Part shown: in pieces, positions 36,301 through 44,759 of the stretch
Layout: every line of letters starts with the position of its first letter
How positions within the stretch are numbered: position 1 is the stretch's first letter
From: Sphingobacterium mizutaii
Lineage (GTDB): Bacteria; Bacteroidota; Bacteroidia; Sphingobacteriales; Sphingobacteriaceae
NCBI RefSeq assembly: GCF_900187125.1
Contig: NZ_LT906468.1
Span: 2,728,001-2,792,000 of the forward strand
Length of the DNA: 64,000 nucleotides
Direction of reading: 5' to 3'
Position numbers and translations under genes: made by a program
The notes under the pieces: generated by a model
Database searches by the model: none
Seen by the model: the letters and a program-made list of their open reading frames with translations, nothing else
Told to the model about the DNA's origin: nothing

Positions 36301-36553
36301 CCTGCGAATGAAAAACCTGCAGATAGGTTATAACTTCCCAAGTTCTATCACCTCAAAACTTAAGGTTCAAAGCTTAAGGATTGGATTGTCTGGCGAAAAC
36401 CTATTTACCTGGTCTCCATTCTACAAGAGAACAAAAGATTTAGATGTGGGCAACTTAAGACCTTCGGATCCTGATATCTCAACAGGACATGGCGATGGTT
36501 TCAATTACCCGGTTATGAAAAGCTATAGTTTTAACCTATCTATTGGATTATAA
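33323..36553 (+). CDS. SusC/RagA-family TonB-dependent outer-membrane transporter
   Basis: A 1076-residue SusC-type porin. A signal peptide is followed by a carboxypeptidase-D-regulatory-like domain (about 42-110, RGVVKDKDGNPLSSVTI), the SusC signature LEEVIVVGYGTQKKANLTGA, a plug domain with FNIRGTTSIGQGGSALILID and VSVLKDASSSAIYGSRG, and a 22-strand TonB barrel ending MKSYSFNLSIGL. It takes up oligosaccharides or other polymers with its SusD partner, which starts 2 bases after this stop. No regulator or hydrolase gene is adjacent, so the ligand cannot be inferred. Confidence 0.95.
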   Translation: MRKTLIVSLALCLSYPSWANVDLRLAEPFKAIGSELRQSTIRGVVKDKDGNPLSSVTITNLTTQKSTSTNDNGEFEIEANQGQQLRISYLGFEAQNVTVTSSNVQITLSPDDTNLEEVIVVGYGTQKKANLTGAVDQVGPEVFEGRVLANASQMLQGAVPNLNIVPADGKPTRNPSFNIRGTTSIGQGGSALILIDGVEGDPSSLNPNDIESVSVLKDASSSAIYGSRGTFGVVLITTKRAKVDRTSITYSGNASFQKPIARPDFITDGYTYASHFFTAYNAWNNYSSIPSKLNKTQIFTMEWLEEFKRRKEQGITEEVTVDEKGNYVYYGNEDYYGTLIKDNTFVQDHNLSISGNSGRFDYYLSGRTYDYNGMYNYNTDNYNTYNTRAKAGMQVNDWLRITNNIDYSFAKYWDPSTAGEGGNIWRNIADEGHPSSPIFNPDGSFSFSAAYTVGDFIYGKNGTGTKNADLRNTTAFETKFLDNSLRIKGDFTFRNRDFNSTRVRVPVPYSVAEGKMLKLETSMNNNIYLVDQQWRYLFGNLYGEYEKTIGDHYFKGLLGYNYEQRVYESDYITKTGLLTEDVDNINLALGQNTTATAGYNKYRNIGVFMRANYIYKDRYLFEFNGRYDGSSKFPINEQWAFFPSASVGWRISEEPFFEVDKSAISDLKLRASYGSLGNGNIDPYAFMDQYSISISNRVIGGVKNPYTGVPVVIPNNLTWETARTANIGLDLSAINNKLTFTADFYQRKTLNMYTVGMTLPDVFGAASPKGNYADMTTQGFELSLGYRDSFEASGSPFNWSVKGTLADYVSTIDRYNNETGNLSDYYIGQTLGEIWGYETQGLFQNQAEIDAAATQSLIKSSNSGKIYPGDVRFADLDGSGVIDYGTNTLNDHGDKRIIGNKEPRYIYSFNLNLDWKNVYISSFFQGVGKQQWYPGNESIFWGQYNRPYNNLPSWHVDNYWTEDNPNGYFPRYAGYNESIKVNPQTRFLQNISYLRMKNLQIGYNFPSSITSKLKVQSLRIGLSGENLFTWSPFYKRTKDLDVGNLRPSDPDISTGHGDGFNYPVMKSYSFNLSIGL

Positions 36554-36555
36554 TC

Positions 36556-38325
36556 ATGAAAACATTAAGAAATTTATTATATCTACCTGCTATCGCATTA
36601 CTGTTTAGTTCTTGTGAACTATCTGAAACGCCACAAGCAACCGCAACCGAAGATGATATCTTTGGAACCGAAAACGGATTGAAAACCTACAGTATTTCAT
36701 TCTATAACAACATTACCTCTGGCTCAGATGCCTTCAAAGGCGATGCCATGACCGATTACTCCGTTGTCAATAGCCTCAATGACTTTATGGTCAAGGGCGC
36801 TTATTCTCCTGAAGTAAGCACGGGCTGGTCTTGGTCAACCCTGAGAAACATCAACCAAATGATAGTCAAGAACAACCGCGAGGAAGTCAACGAAACTATC
36901 CGTAATAATTATAACGGTCTAGCTCGTTTCTTCAGGGCTTGGTTCTATTACAATATGGTGGTCCGTTTTGGCGATGTGCCTTGGATAGACCATCCCATTT
37001 CACAAGATGAAAGAGAAGTCCTATTCGCAAAGCAAGATTCCCGTGAAGTGGTCGTAAAGCACATCATGGAGGACTTGGATTATGCTTATCAAAATATCAC
37101 GGAGAGCGCAGGCGATGGAACAGTAATCAACAAATGGACGGCATTAGGTCTAAAAACCCGAGTAGCACTTTTCGAAGGGACCTTTCGTAAATACCATGCT
37201 CTAGATTTACCAACTAAACCAGATGATTTCTTCAAAATGGTGGTTGATGCCGGCGATATCCTGATGACCCAAGGTCCATACTCCCTAAATACAGCTCAAG
37301 GGGTTAAATTATCTCAAAGACAGCTCTTTATCAGTAATACCCCAGTGACCTCTGAGGTCATGTTGGCAGTAGCATTCAGCAAGGAATTGGCAATCTTAAA
37401 TGATGCCAACTGGTGGTGGACTTCTGCCACCTATGGACCAAGATTGAGCTTATCTAGAGAATTCGTGAATAGCATCTTGAACATCGACGGAACACCGTAC
37501 ACCGACCGTGCAAATTATAAAACAGAAGAGTTCTTTGAAGAGACCCAAAACAGGGACAATCGTCTTTCGCAGTTGATCCGTACACCGGGATACAAACGCA
37601 ATGATGCTCCGGCTCCGCCGAACTTCAGCAGCTTTACTTATACCGGGTATCAGCCTATCAAATATACCTTGGACGACAGTTTCTATGATAATGGCGGATA
37701 CAACACCAATGCAGTTCCATTAATGCGTTTTGCTGAGGTCTTATTAAATTATGCCGAAGCAAAAGCTGAATTGAAACAATTATCAGTTACAGATTGGCAG
37801 AAAACAATTGGTGCACTTCGTGCTCGTTCGGGCGTGACTGGAGGAATCAATGCATTACCTACAAAGGTTGACCCTTTCCTTCAAAAGACTTTCTTCTCTA
37901 ATATTTCCGATCCTATCTTGCTAGAAGTTCGTCGCGAAAGACAGGTTGAACTCGCTCTAGAAGGATTTAGGTTCAATGACCTGAAGCGTTGGAAATTAGG
38001 AGAATTAATGGCAAACCTTCCTTGGACTGGTATTTATGTACCAACCTTGAATACTTTAATGGATTTAGACCATGATGGTAAGATGGATGTCGTATTCTAT
38101 GATGGAAGTCAATCTGGACCATCCATTACGGTACCTTCAGGTGTTGCAAAAGTCGCTATCGGTGGAAAGGCGACCAACTTCCAAACCCTTACTGCGGATA
38201 AACACTTGGAATGGTTCAAAGCCCAACCTCGTACTTGGGATCCTAACAACAAACAATACCTGTATCCTATCCCGGCTACGGCGATTGTAAAAAATGAAAA
38301 CCTGGTACAAAACCCAGGTTGGTAA
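36556..38325 (+). CDS. SusD/RagB-family surface lipoprotein
   Basis: A 589-residue surface lipoprotein that caps the SusC porin and binds glycan. The signal LLYLPAIALLFSSC gives the lipobox Cys near residue 19. TPR-type helices carry ARFFRAWFYYNMVVRFGDVP, the family's most typical stretch, and the C-terminal SusD domain shows EVRRERQVELALEGFRFNDL and KQYLYPIPATAI. It is coupled to SusC (2-base gap) and the pair ends at a strong terminator. Confidence 0.95.
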   Translation: MKTLRNLLYLPAIALLFSSCELSETPQATATEDDIFGTENGLKTYSISFYNNITSGSDAFKGDAMTDYSVVNSLNDFMVKGAYSPEVSTGWSWSTLRNINQMIVKNNREEVNETIRNNYNGLARFFRAWFYYNMVVRFGDVPWIDHPISQDEREVLFAKQDSREVVVKHIMEDLDYAYQNITESAGDGTVINKWTALGLKTRVALFEGTFRKYHALDLPTKPDDFFKMVVDAGDILMTQGPYSLNTAQGVKLSQRQLFISNTPVTSEVMLAVAFSKELAILNDANWWWTSATYGPRLSLSREFVNSILNIDGTPYTDRANYKTEEFFEETQNRDNRLSQLIRTPGYKRNDAPAPPNFSSFTYTGYQPIKYTLDDSFYDNGGYNTNAVPLMRFAEVLLNYAEAKAELKQLSVTDWQKTIGALRARSGVTGGINALPTKVDPFLQKTFFSNISDPILLEVRRERQVELALEGFRFNDLKRWKLGELMANLPWTGIYVPTLNTLMDLDHDGKMDVVFYDGSQSGPSITVPSGVAKVAIGGKATNFQTLTADKHLEWFKAQPRTWDPNNKQYLYPIPATAIVKNENLVQNPGW

Positions 38326-38350
38326 GAAAAACGGTTAATTATTATATTCT

Positions 38351-38383
38351 AGTGGCTGCTCCATTTGGCAGCCACTTTTTTTT
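38351..38383 (+). terminator. Terminator of the first SusC/SusD operon
   Basis: The 9-base stem AGTGGCTGC / GCAGCCACT is followed by eight T on the plus strand. It overlaps the minus-strand stop codon of the DUF4157 gene by a few bases. Confidence 0.88.
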
Positions 38384-41300
38384 ATAAATCTCCAATTTCA
38401 TTGACCACAAACCATTTATTCCTTAGATCCATTGGGGTACTTACCTGTGGTCTTCCATCAGCATCCCGATAGGCAACCGTCTGTCTATAGACAAAATTAC
38501 CCCAGTTCCGATTCAGGTCATTCTGCAATGGCCACAGGTTCGATACCTGATCCCTGCCTCCAAACCCTAGGTCTTTGACATGGTCAAAATCATAACCCGA
38601 TAAGGTCAGATGATAATTCTCTGTCATCAATCTTCTGAACCTATCCTTTTCAGCGCCGCTGCCAGAGCTCGAACTCCTTTGCAATTTATCCCCTATCCTT
38701 ACAAAATTATCGCTATCAACCCCAATCATAATAAACTCAGTACCCTCACCAGGCATTTCATTCCTACCACCATAACCCCTTCGGGTTGTTGGCGGAAGCT
38801 CCAGTCGGGTCCTTCGGTCGGCTGGTGCATATTCAATCGGATCTGGTGGATTCATGCCCCTGCTTCTCCATAAAGAATCTTTTGGAATCAGGTCAGTCAT
38901 AGCAAGCAGATGTCCGCGTTTGGTCCAACGAATGGTAATTGGATTTTCATAACTTCCATCTGGCAAATCCCCTTCAGAGATCAATATGGCTACATGTTCA
39001 GAAAGATTATTCAACATCAGATCCAATCTGGCTTTCTTAGCCAAAAATGCCACACGCCTCTCTTCCGGAGTCAATGTCCTAGGAATAAAATTCATCTTTT
39101 CACGGTCTATTTCTTGCGCTATAGGTATAGCTGCCTGCTGTGCCCTTTGTTTATCGGCATCATTGGCAACAGGAACATTTCGAATAAAACTCTCAAATGT
39201 TGTACCCCTTCTACTGGCCACCATCAAAGTGGCATTTTCCTCTTCTCCGTTAAAATATAACTCATGGTCCCTGCCATCCCTTGCCCTAAACGATTTCATC
39301 GCTGTCCACCAACCCACAATGGCTGCTACAGCTTCACGACCACGATCAACCAACCAATCTCCCGCTGCCAGCAATCGATCCACTAACCAATCTATCTTCT
39401 CATCTATCCATTCCTCAGCCCGAGTGGCCATTTCCCTAATCCTTCTACCTACCCGGCTCATGCTTACCTGATTGGACAAGAACTCTAAAAACAATGGTAT
39501 TGCTCGCTGCAAATTATTCTCAAAACGCCGAGCCGCATTCATAAAGGTACCTGCCATCACTTCCCCTACATTATCCAACACCCCTTCGACCAGTTCCAAG
39601 ATTTCCCTGGCCCTATCGATAGCAGTTTCGACAGCTCTATATAAGGTCACGATGGAATTGACAACTGCCATGATCCCTGTCGGGTCCAACATGCTGACCA
39701 GCCTTGCACTCACCCGCGTGATAATATTGCTCACGATCCAATCAATGACCGAATCAACCAAGGTTTGCAACAGTTCAGCACCACGATCCCTGATCATGCT
39801 AATGATTTCATCCAAACTATGTTCATGGAGGGCAACGACCCAACTCCATGCTTGGGCGGCTGCTCGACCGATCCTTCCGATCCATAACCGGACCCTAGCG
39901 GCCAGCTCTGCCCCTCTTTTCCGCTCAATGCTCCGATACACCTTTTCCATTCCCACACTGAACAGGCTACCTAACATTTTGAATATCTCCGAAAAGTTAA
40001 ATGCCCTAGGAATATAGATCGGACTACCTTGGACAGCATCAAACAGCCAAGTCGTAAATCCTTCTCTCAAATGGGTCCATTTACGTTCAAAGAAACCTAT
40101 AAAGCCCAACTTCGCCGTCTGCAGCATATTCACAAAGAATACCCTAGGCCTTTCAATGATACTATCAAAAACTTCAAAGGCCTTATTGAATACTTTTACT
40201 GCCAGCTCTGCTGGAAACCTCAATACCTCGAGCAATAGGTTAAACACTTCCCATAGTGCACCTTTTACATCACCATGCACAAACATCATGTTCAATATCA
40301 GCATGCATCTGGTCCGCATGGCCGTCCAAGCGCCTTCAACATCCTGAACCTCCCGAAGCAATGGGATATGCTTGAATATATATTTTACAAAAAAGGCAAT
40401 TATTTTATCTCTGATACATTTCGGAATCCTATGGAATAGATCATCCAAAATCAAGAATCCTAATTGAATATAATTGGTCATCGCTCGACCTATCTTCGCC
40501 AAGATCCTAGTTATCGGTTGCAAGAATGTTCTGATTCTGGCAAATGCAAGCTGCAGATTGACAATCAACTGGGTTGCCTGTACATTTGCCCAAGCTTCCA
40601 ACTCCACAAACTTTTCCGTCAACCAATTCACGGCCGAATTGATAGCCGTCAGCATCAAGACAGAAACATCCTGAGGGATACTTTGCAAGGAAACCACCGC
40701 TGTACGCAAGGTACCACTGATCATTGCGATCTTAGCACGCAAGAAATTACTCAAGCTTTGGATCGATTGAAACAAGCCCGGTATCAAGACCCCATTGATA
40801 AAGCCTCTTTCCCGAATGATGGCATCCCGATGCATGATATAATGCCTAATCCTGGAGGCAGCATACATGATTCCGGTTATCATCGCACCGGCAACAATAA
40901 ATGGCCCCGCAGGTGACAACAGCAAAATAATGCCGCCTAATATCATCAACTGGGTTTTATAAGGTTCAAGAGTTTGTTTTACCTCTTCCCAGAGGCTCAA
41001 TACTTTCCGTTTGATCTGTTCCCATAGACTATCCTGATCATCCCCTTCAAAGCCTATCGCCCTAGCAAACCAATGCCAGATATCCGCATAAACCGAAATG
41101 ACGGTCTGTATATGGTTCCATATCCTTTCCGCAACCCATTTGATGCCGTCCCAGATCCTACCGAATATCCTCGAGACAAAATCCCAGATCGGCTTGCCGA
41201 TATCATTCCAAACATGGTCAATAAAGCGTTTGATTGGAGCCAAAAAGGTCTTGATCCTATCCAAGACAGGATCGGCAATCCCTTCTAATATATTATTAAT

Positions 41301-42662
41301 GAAATCTGTGGCTTCCACAAAAGGCGAACAATCCCCCTGTTTCAAGCGCTCAATGGCAGTAACCATCCAAGCCTTGAAAAGATGGAAATTGGTCTTGATC
41401 ATACTGATAATGGAAGCCCCTAATCGAATAGGTTCACTAAAGGTATTCACCGTGCTGTTCACAAAGTTGGCCAGCTTCTCCTTAGCCCAATTCGTGAAAC
41501 CTTTGACCCTAAATATCTCATAGACCTCAGGCGATGCCTCCCTCAGCAAGGACCACAATGCCTCTTTGGCCTGTTCCAATAAAAAGCCATCCTCCTCATC
41601 CTGCTTGGCAACCCTCTTTTCGGTTTGGCTCAAACTCGGATTGACTGCGGTATGCGATGGATTGGTACCAGCAGCATGGGCCGACTTCTGCTGCACCTGC
41701 TTCGGTCTAGCCCCAGCTTGCTGTATGGTATGGGTCAGCTCATGGGCCAATAGATGCTTTCCAGCTGGACTATTGACATCAAACTTGCCCGTATTAAAAT
41801 AAATATCATTTCCATGGGTAAATGCCTGCGCATGCAGGTCCTTACTCATTTGAACCGCCATGCTATTATCATGCACCCGGACCTGCGAGAAATCAACGCC
41901 AAAGGAATTTTCCATCTGCCTTAGGATAATCTCTGGCAAGGGTCTACCTGCCCCCTTCGAAGCCGATAAATTATTCTCAACAGCATTAGTTTGCTGATTC
42001 GTAAATTGATTCTGGTTACTTACCTTCCGCTGTACCGCATCATCCCGCTCCTTTTGATTCGCATTACGCTCAGGGCTCACATTCCGCATCAGCTCAGGCT
42101 CATTCTGCAGCCTACGCCTAGTCTGGTTCCTTAAGGTTCGCCGGTTCTGTAAGCGCAGATTCATTCGCTGCCTCTTGCCATCTTCCAGTACCACGCTCAT
42201 CTGGCTTTCATTGGCAAGCGCCTGCTTTTGCAAAACCTCCTCCTCCTGAGCCTTTTCCTTCCGTTGGACTTTTTGCTTTTCCTCCTCCTTCAATTGTAGC
42301 TCTTCATTTCCCGCCTCTTTGCGTTGCAGCTTGTCCTCATGTTCACATTTTTCACATTTCTTCTGAACCAATGGCGTAATCGAATGCCTACTTTCATCCC
42401 TTTCCTTCCCTCCGGCTTCCTTCTCCTCCATCCTTTGTACCACCCGATCGGCAGTAGCATCAGCCTCCTTCTCATAGCGATCATTCGGCTCCGAAACATT
42501 CAACTTCGTCTGGACAAAAAAAGCATGGCTCTCCGACTTCCGCTGAAAGAAATCAGCATGCGAAGCACTATCACAAAAAAATGATGAATCAGCCCCTTTA
42601 GAGAAAAAAGAGCTGCTCGATTTGGCAGGACTTGCCACTGACTTTGCTTCAGCAGCTTTCAT
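38382..42662 (-). CDS. DUF4157-domain giant protein with HNH-like C terminus (eCIS/polymorphic-toxin type)
   Basis: A 1426-residue protein without a Sec signal. Residues 20-75 hold FFS/FFQ motifs and PNDRYEKEADATADRVV, typical of eCIS-associated proteins; CEKCEHEDKLQRKE sits near 103-116, and 110-225 is a Gln/Arg/Glu-rich linker. DUF4157 spans about 240-317, ending in the metal motif LLAHELTHTIQQAG (HELTH at 307-311). Roughly 360-1200 is long helical sequence with a hydrophobic patch (ILGGIILLLSPAGPFIVAGA). The C terminus reads YDFDHVKDLGFGGRDQ then NLWPLQNDLNRN, resembling an HNH nuclease core. Such proteins are cargo or toxins of contractile injection systems. No eCIS genes and no recognised immunity gene are in the window. 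Confidence 0.85.
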   Translation of the reverse strand: MKAAEAKSVASPAKSSSSFFSKGADSSFFCDSASHADFFQRKSESHAFFVQTKLNVSEPNDRYEKEADATADRVVQRMEEKEAGGKERDESRHSITPLVQKKCEKCEHEDKLQRKEAGNEELQLKEEEKQKVQRKEKAQEEEVLQKQALANESQMSVVLEDGKRQRMNLRLQNRRTLRNQTRRRLQNEPELMRNVSPERNANQKERDDAVQRKVSNQNQFTNQQTNAVENNLSASKGAGRPLPEIILRQMENSFGVDFSQVRVHDNSMAVQMSKDLHAQAFTHGNDIYFNTGKFDVNSPAGKHLLAHELTHTIQQAGARPKQVQQKSAHAAGTNPSHTAVNPSLSQTEKRVAKQDEEDGFLLEQAKEALWSLLREASPEVYEIFRVKGFTNWAKEKLANFVNSTVNTFSEPIRLGASIISMIKTNFHLFKAWMVTAIERLKQGDCSPFVEATDFINNILEGIADPVLDRIKTFLAPIKRFIDHVWNDIGKPIWDFVSRIFGRIWDGIKWVAERIWNHIQTVISVYADIWHWFARAIGFEGDDQDSLWEQIKRKVLSLWEEVKQTLEPYKTQLMILGGIILLLSPAGPFIVAGAMITGIMYAASRIRHYIMHRDAIIRERGFINGVLIPGLFQSIQSLSNFLRAKIAMISGTLRTAVVSLQSIPQDVSVLMLTAINSAVNWLTEKFVELEAWANVQATQLIVNLQLAFARIRTFLQPITRILAKIGRAMTNYIQLGFLILDDLFHRIPKCIRDKIIAFFVKYIFKHIPLLREVQDVEGAWTAMRTRCMLILNMMFVHGDVKGALWEVFNLLLEVLRFPAELAVKVFNKAFEVFDSIIERPRVFFVNMLQTAKLGFIGFFERKWTHLREGFTTWLFDAVQGSPIYIPRAFNFSEIFKMLGSLFSVGMEKVYRSIERKRGAELAARVRLWIGRIGRAAAQAWSWVVALHEHSLDEIISMIRDRGAELLQTLVDSVIDWIVSNIITRVSARLVSMLDPTGIMAVVNSIVTLYRAVETAIDRAREILELVEGVLDNVGEVMAGTFMNAARRFENNLQRAIPLFLEFLSNQVSMSRVGRRIREMATRAEEWIDEKIDWLVDRLLAAGDWLVDRGREAVAAIVGWWTAMKSFRARDGRDHELYFNGEEENATLMVASRRGTTFESFIRNVPVANDADKQRAQQAAIPIAQEIDREKMNFIPRTLTPEERRVAFLAKKARLDLMLNNLSEHVAILISEGDLPDGSYENPITIRWTKRGHLLAMTDLIPKDSLWRSRGMNPPDPIEYAPADRRTRLELPPTTRRGYGGRNEMPGEGTEFIMIGVDSDNFVRIGDKLQRSSSSGSGAEKDRFRRLMTENYHLTLSGYDFDHVKDLGFGGRDQVSNLWPLQNDLNRNWGNFVYRQTVAYRDADGRPQVSTPMDLRNKWFVVNEIGDL

Positions 42663-42794
42663 ATCGGAATCGTTAGGACATATCCCTTAAATTTCCGCAG
42701 GAAATGCAGAAATAGCAATAGCTAGCAGTAGTCAATTTATTGCTAAAAACCAATTACCCAAACTACGCATTAACCAAACAACCAGCCGAAGATT

Positions 42795-43190
42795 TTATCT
42801 TTTTAGGTCGGTATAGATCTCAATTAGGTTGCTTTCAGGATCGCGGAAATGGGCAACCCGAATCCCCCAATCATCCATATCCATAGGAACGGTAATAAAA
42901 TCGATCCCCTTTTTCTTTAGCCCAGCATAGGACTCATCCACATTCTCGACCTCCAAAATCAAGGCAAATTGATCATTCGAACCACGCCTGTTTTCCATGG
43001 CCGAAATACCCAAGGCCATATTCATCAACTCCGATTTAAAGAGCGCCAAGCCCCCAGGTATGCCAATATTAAAACTGGCATAAACCTCTCCCAAATCCCC
43101 ATGCACACATTCCAGTCCTAAAGTTTCCTTGTAAAAGTTAAAGCAGGTATCAAAATCCCTTACCAATAACCTGATATTGTTGAGTTTCAT
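42795..43190 (-). CDS. VOC-family (glyoxalase/bleomycin-resistance-like) protein
   Basis: A 131-residue protein with two beta-alpha-beta-beta-beta units of the vicinal-oxygen-chelate fold: MKLNNIRLLVRDFDTCFNFY with KETLGL at the start, and GIRVAHFRDPESNLIEIYTD at the end, where the final Glu is the metal ligand. Members include glyoxalases, dioxygenases and antibiotic-binding proteins; the specific role is not evident. It lies 132 bases upstream of the DUF4157 gene on the same strand, but the relation may be accidental. Confidence 0.9.
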   Translation of the reverse strand: MKLNNIRLLVRDFDTCFNFYKETLGLECVHGDLGEVYASFNIGIPGGLALFKSELMNMALGISAMENRRGSNDQFALILEVENVDESYAGLKKKGIDFITVPMDMDDWGIRVAHFRDPESNLIEIYTDLKR

Positions 43191-43377
43191 AGCGATGATT
43201 TTTAGGTTAGCTTAAACTAATATACTGATAACTATGAAGCTAACAGCATAAATATTTGTTTTGTTTTTCGCAAGTAAATAATTGACTCCAGCCTTTCCTG
43301 GTTAAATACGAGAATAGTTAATTTTTTGATCACAATTAACTATTTAAAACATAGATTTTTCAAACTCCTAACCAAAT

Positions 43378-43407
43378 AAAAATGGCAATTATCCTATTGC
43401 CATTTTT
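43378..43407. terminator. Bidirectional terminator-like hairpin
   Basis: Perfect 12-base arms (AAAAATGGCAAT with ATTGCCATTTTT) surround a 6-base loop, 22 bases past the stop of the HTH gene at 43429. Confidence 0.8.
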
Positions 43408-43428
43408 ATTTCACCTATGGTTAACTCA

Positions 43429-43767
43429 CTACCTCTTCCTTCCCAGCAATCTATTGATTTCTTCTAGTGTAAAATAATCACGTCCACCTATTTTAATGGG
43501 TTTAATAATATGGTCATTTTTCATCCTGTAATAGGTTGATTTACTTATTTTAAGCAGTTTAATTAGATCATCAGCATCAATAAGAGTATTATCAGGAATT
43601 GGTTTAGTGTGTTTAGTCTGTTCGTTAAAAAGTTGGGCACTTTTAAAGAATTCACTGTTTGTTCGGGAAATCTCGGTATGATCGACTAACGTTTCATACA
43701 TTTTTTCCAACAACCTTCTCACCCTCAGCAATTCATTGAATCTTGGTCTGGATGGATTTTCGTTCAT
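43429..43767 (-). CDS. Helix-turn-helix (excisionase/AlpA-like) DNA-binding protein
   Basis: A 112-residue protein. The first 60 residues are helical and charged; the C-terminal 55 form a helix_turn_helix_17-type domain (LIDADDLIKLLKISKSTYYR, MKNDHIIKPIKIGGRDYFT, LEEINRLLGRKR). Small MerR/AlpA-like proteins of this kind in Bacteroidota are usually excisionases or regulators on integrative elements. No integrase is adjacent here, but decayed fragments lie upstream, so this may be the residue of a mobile element. Confidence 0.82.
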   Translation of the reverse strand: MNENPSRPRFNELLRVRRLLEKMYETLVDHTEISRTNSEFFKSAQLFNEQTKHTKPIPDNTLIDADDLIKLLKISKSTYYRMKNDHIIKPIKIGGRDYFTLEEINRLLGRKR

Positions 43768-43908
43768 ATATTATGATTTGATTACTATCATGTACTTATC
43801 CAATTGCAACTCTACCCTAATGATCAAATTTAATTTTTAATTAAACACTATGAGTAGCTTTAACGTTAAGAAATTGACATAAAAGTATTAAGCACATCCC
43901 CTTTCCAG

Positions 43909-44142
43909 CTACCTTTCGACCAATTCTTTGACTTCTTCAGCATTCAGGTCCTTTTCTAAACTTTTTATTTTTATCAGTTTAGCCTAGCGTAAAAAGGTTC
44001 CTACAAATACAATAGTAATCAGGAACATAGCGATAGCGGCAAGGCCAGCTAATGGAAACTGTCCATTAGGGATATAGATCTCTTGGATCTGTATATAGCC
44101 AGCCCAGAGGGTAATAACCAGCATAAATATCCTTTCCCCTTT
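43909..44142 (-). pseudogene. Small membrane protein interrupted by an internal TAG
   Basis: From the ATG at 44124 the frame gives LVITLWAGYIQIQEIYIPNG then FPLAGLAAIAMFLITIVFVG and TFLR (46 residues), a TAG at 43984-43986, and then in the same frame AKLIKIKSLEKDLNAEEVKE to a second TAG at 43909. One C-to-T change (CAG to TAG) would explain the break. Upstream the frame is closed by a stop near 44145, so the 5' end may also be missing. Family unknown. Confidence 0.5.
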
Positions 44143-44174
44143 CTAAATAATTGTACATCTACCGGCAAAATACT

Positions 44175-44336
44175 TGTGAAATTCTGTCTATATCGCCAAA
44201 ATTTTATAAAAGTCTGTTGGCTTAGATCTTGTGCATTTTCATGGGAATTTGTTTTCTTATAGAAACCAGAATATATTCGGTCATAGTACTTATTAAATAT
44301 GTCCCGAAAACTATCTTCATCAATTTTTAAATTCAT
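44175..44336 (-). pseudogene. Truncated ECF sigma factor (region 2 only)
   Basis: The first ~53 residues after the ATG at 44336 are sigma-70 region 2 (RDIFNKYYDRIYSGFYKK, ENAQDLSQQTFIKFWRYRQN). The rest of the frame, to 44049, is unrelated and overlaps the membrane-protein remnant in another frame. Region 4, needed for -35 recognition, is gone. It appears to be a deletion joint between two genes. Confidence 0.7.
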
Positions 44337-44660
44337 TTTGACAGGCTCTTTTCACTTATTTCCTCTGAAGCCAAATTGGTCAATTACTTTTATTGTCTAG
44401 TTTACATAATTCTTTAATTATCATTTATATATTTTCTAATTTTTTAAAGTAAACATCAAGGAATTAAGCTGCTATAATATTAGAGTCTCCTAAAAACATG
44501 TTTTAATCGATTATTTTTTCCAAAAATTATTCTCGATGGATTTATGAGCAATTCAAAGCGGGAATCTAGCTATGAGCAAGAAAATTTTACACTCGTAGAA
44601 ATTGATTTTTCGGAAAAAATTGGTTTTTGATGAGCCATTTTATATTGACCTTGTTTTACT
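44337..44660. other. Gap with no recognised feature
   Basis: AT-rich sequence; no gene, RNA or repeat could be supported. Confidence 0.4.
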
Positions 44661-44706
44661 CTCATTCGAGACATATTCGGAAAATTCCGAATATGTCTCG
44701 AATGAG
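44661..44706. repeat. 46-bp palindrome related to 14355-14400
   Basis: Perfect 22-base arms begin CTCATTCGAGACATATTCGG and are separated by two bases. The outer 17 bases match the hairpin at 14355-14400 with one change that is mirrored in the other arm (CTTATT/AATAAG against CTCATT/AATGAG). Confidence 0.85.
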
Positions 44707-44759
44707 AGCAGGAAGAGATCAGGAAATTCTGATAGAAATTTATTTTTTGTTTCGAAGGA

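Noticed and set aside
39472..41802. Several antisense ORFs of 60-180 residues inside the DUF4157 gene
   Set aside because: They are shadows of a long, GC-richer coding region with strong motifs in the minus frame.
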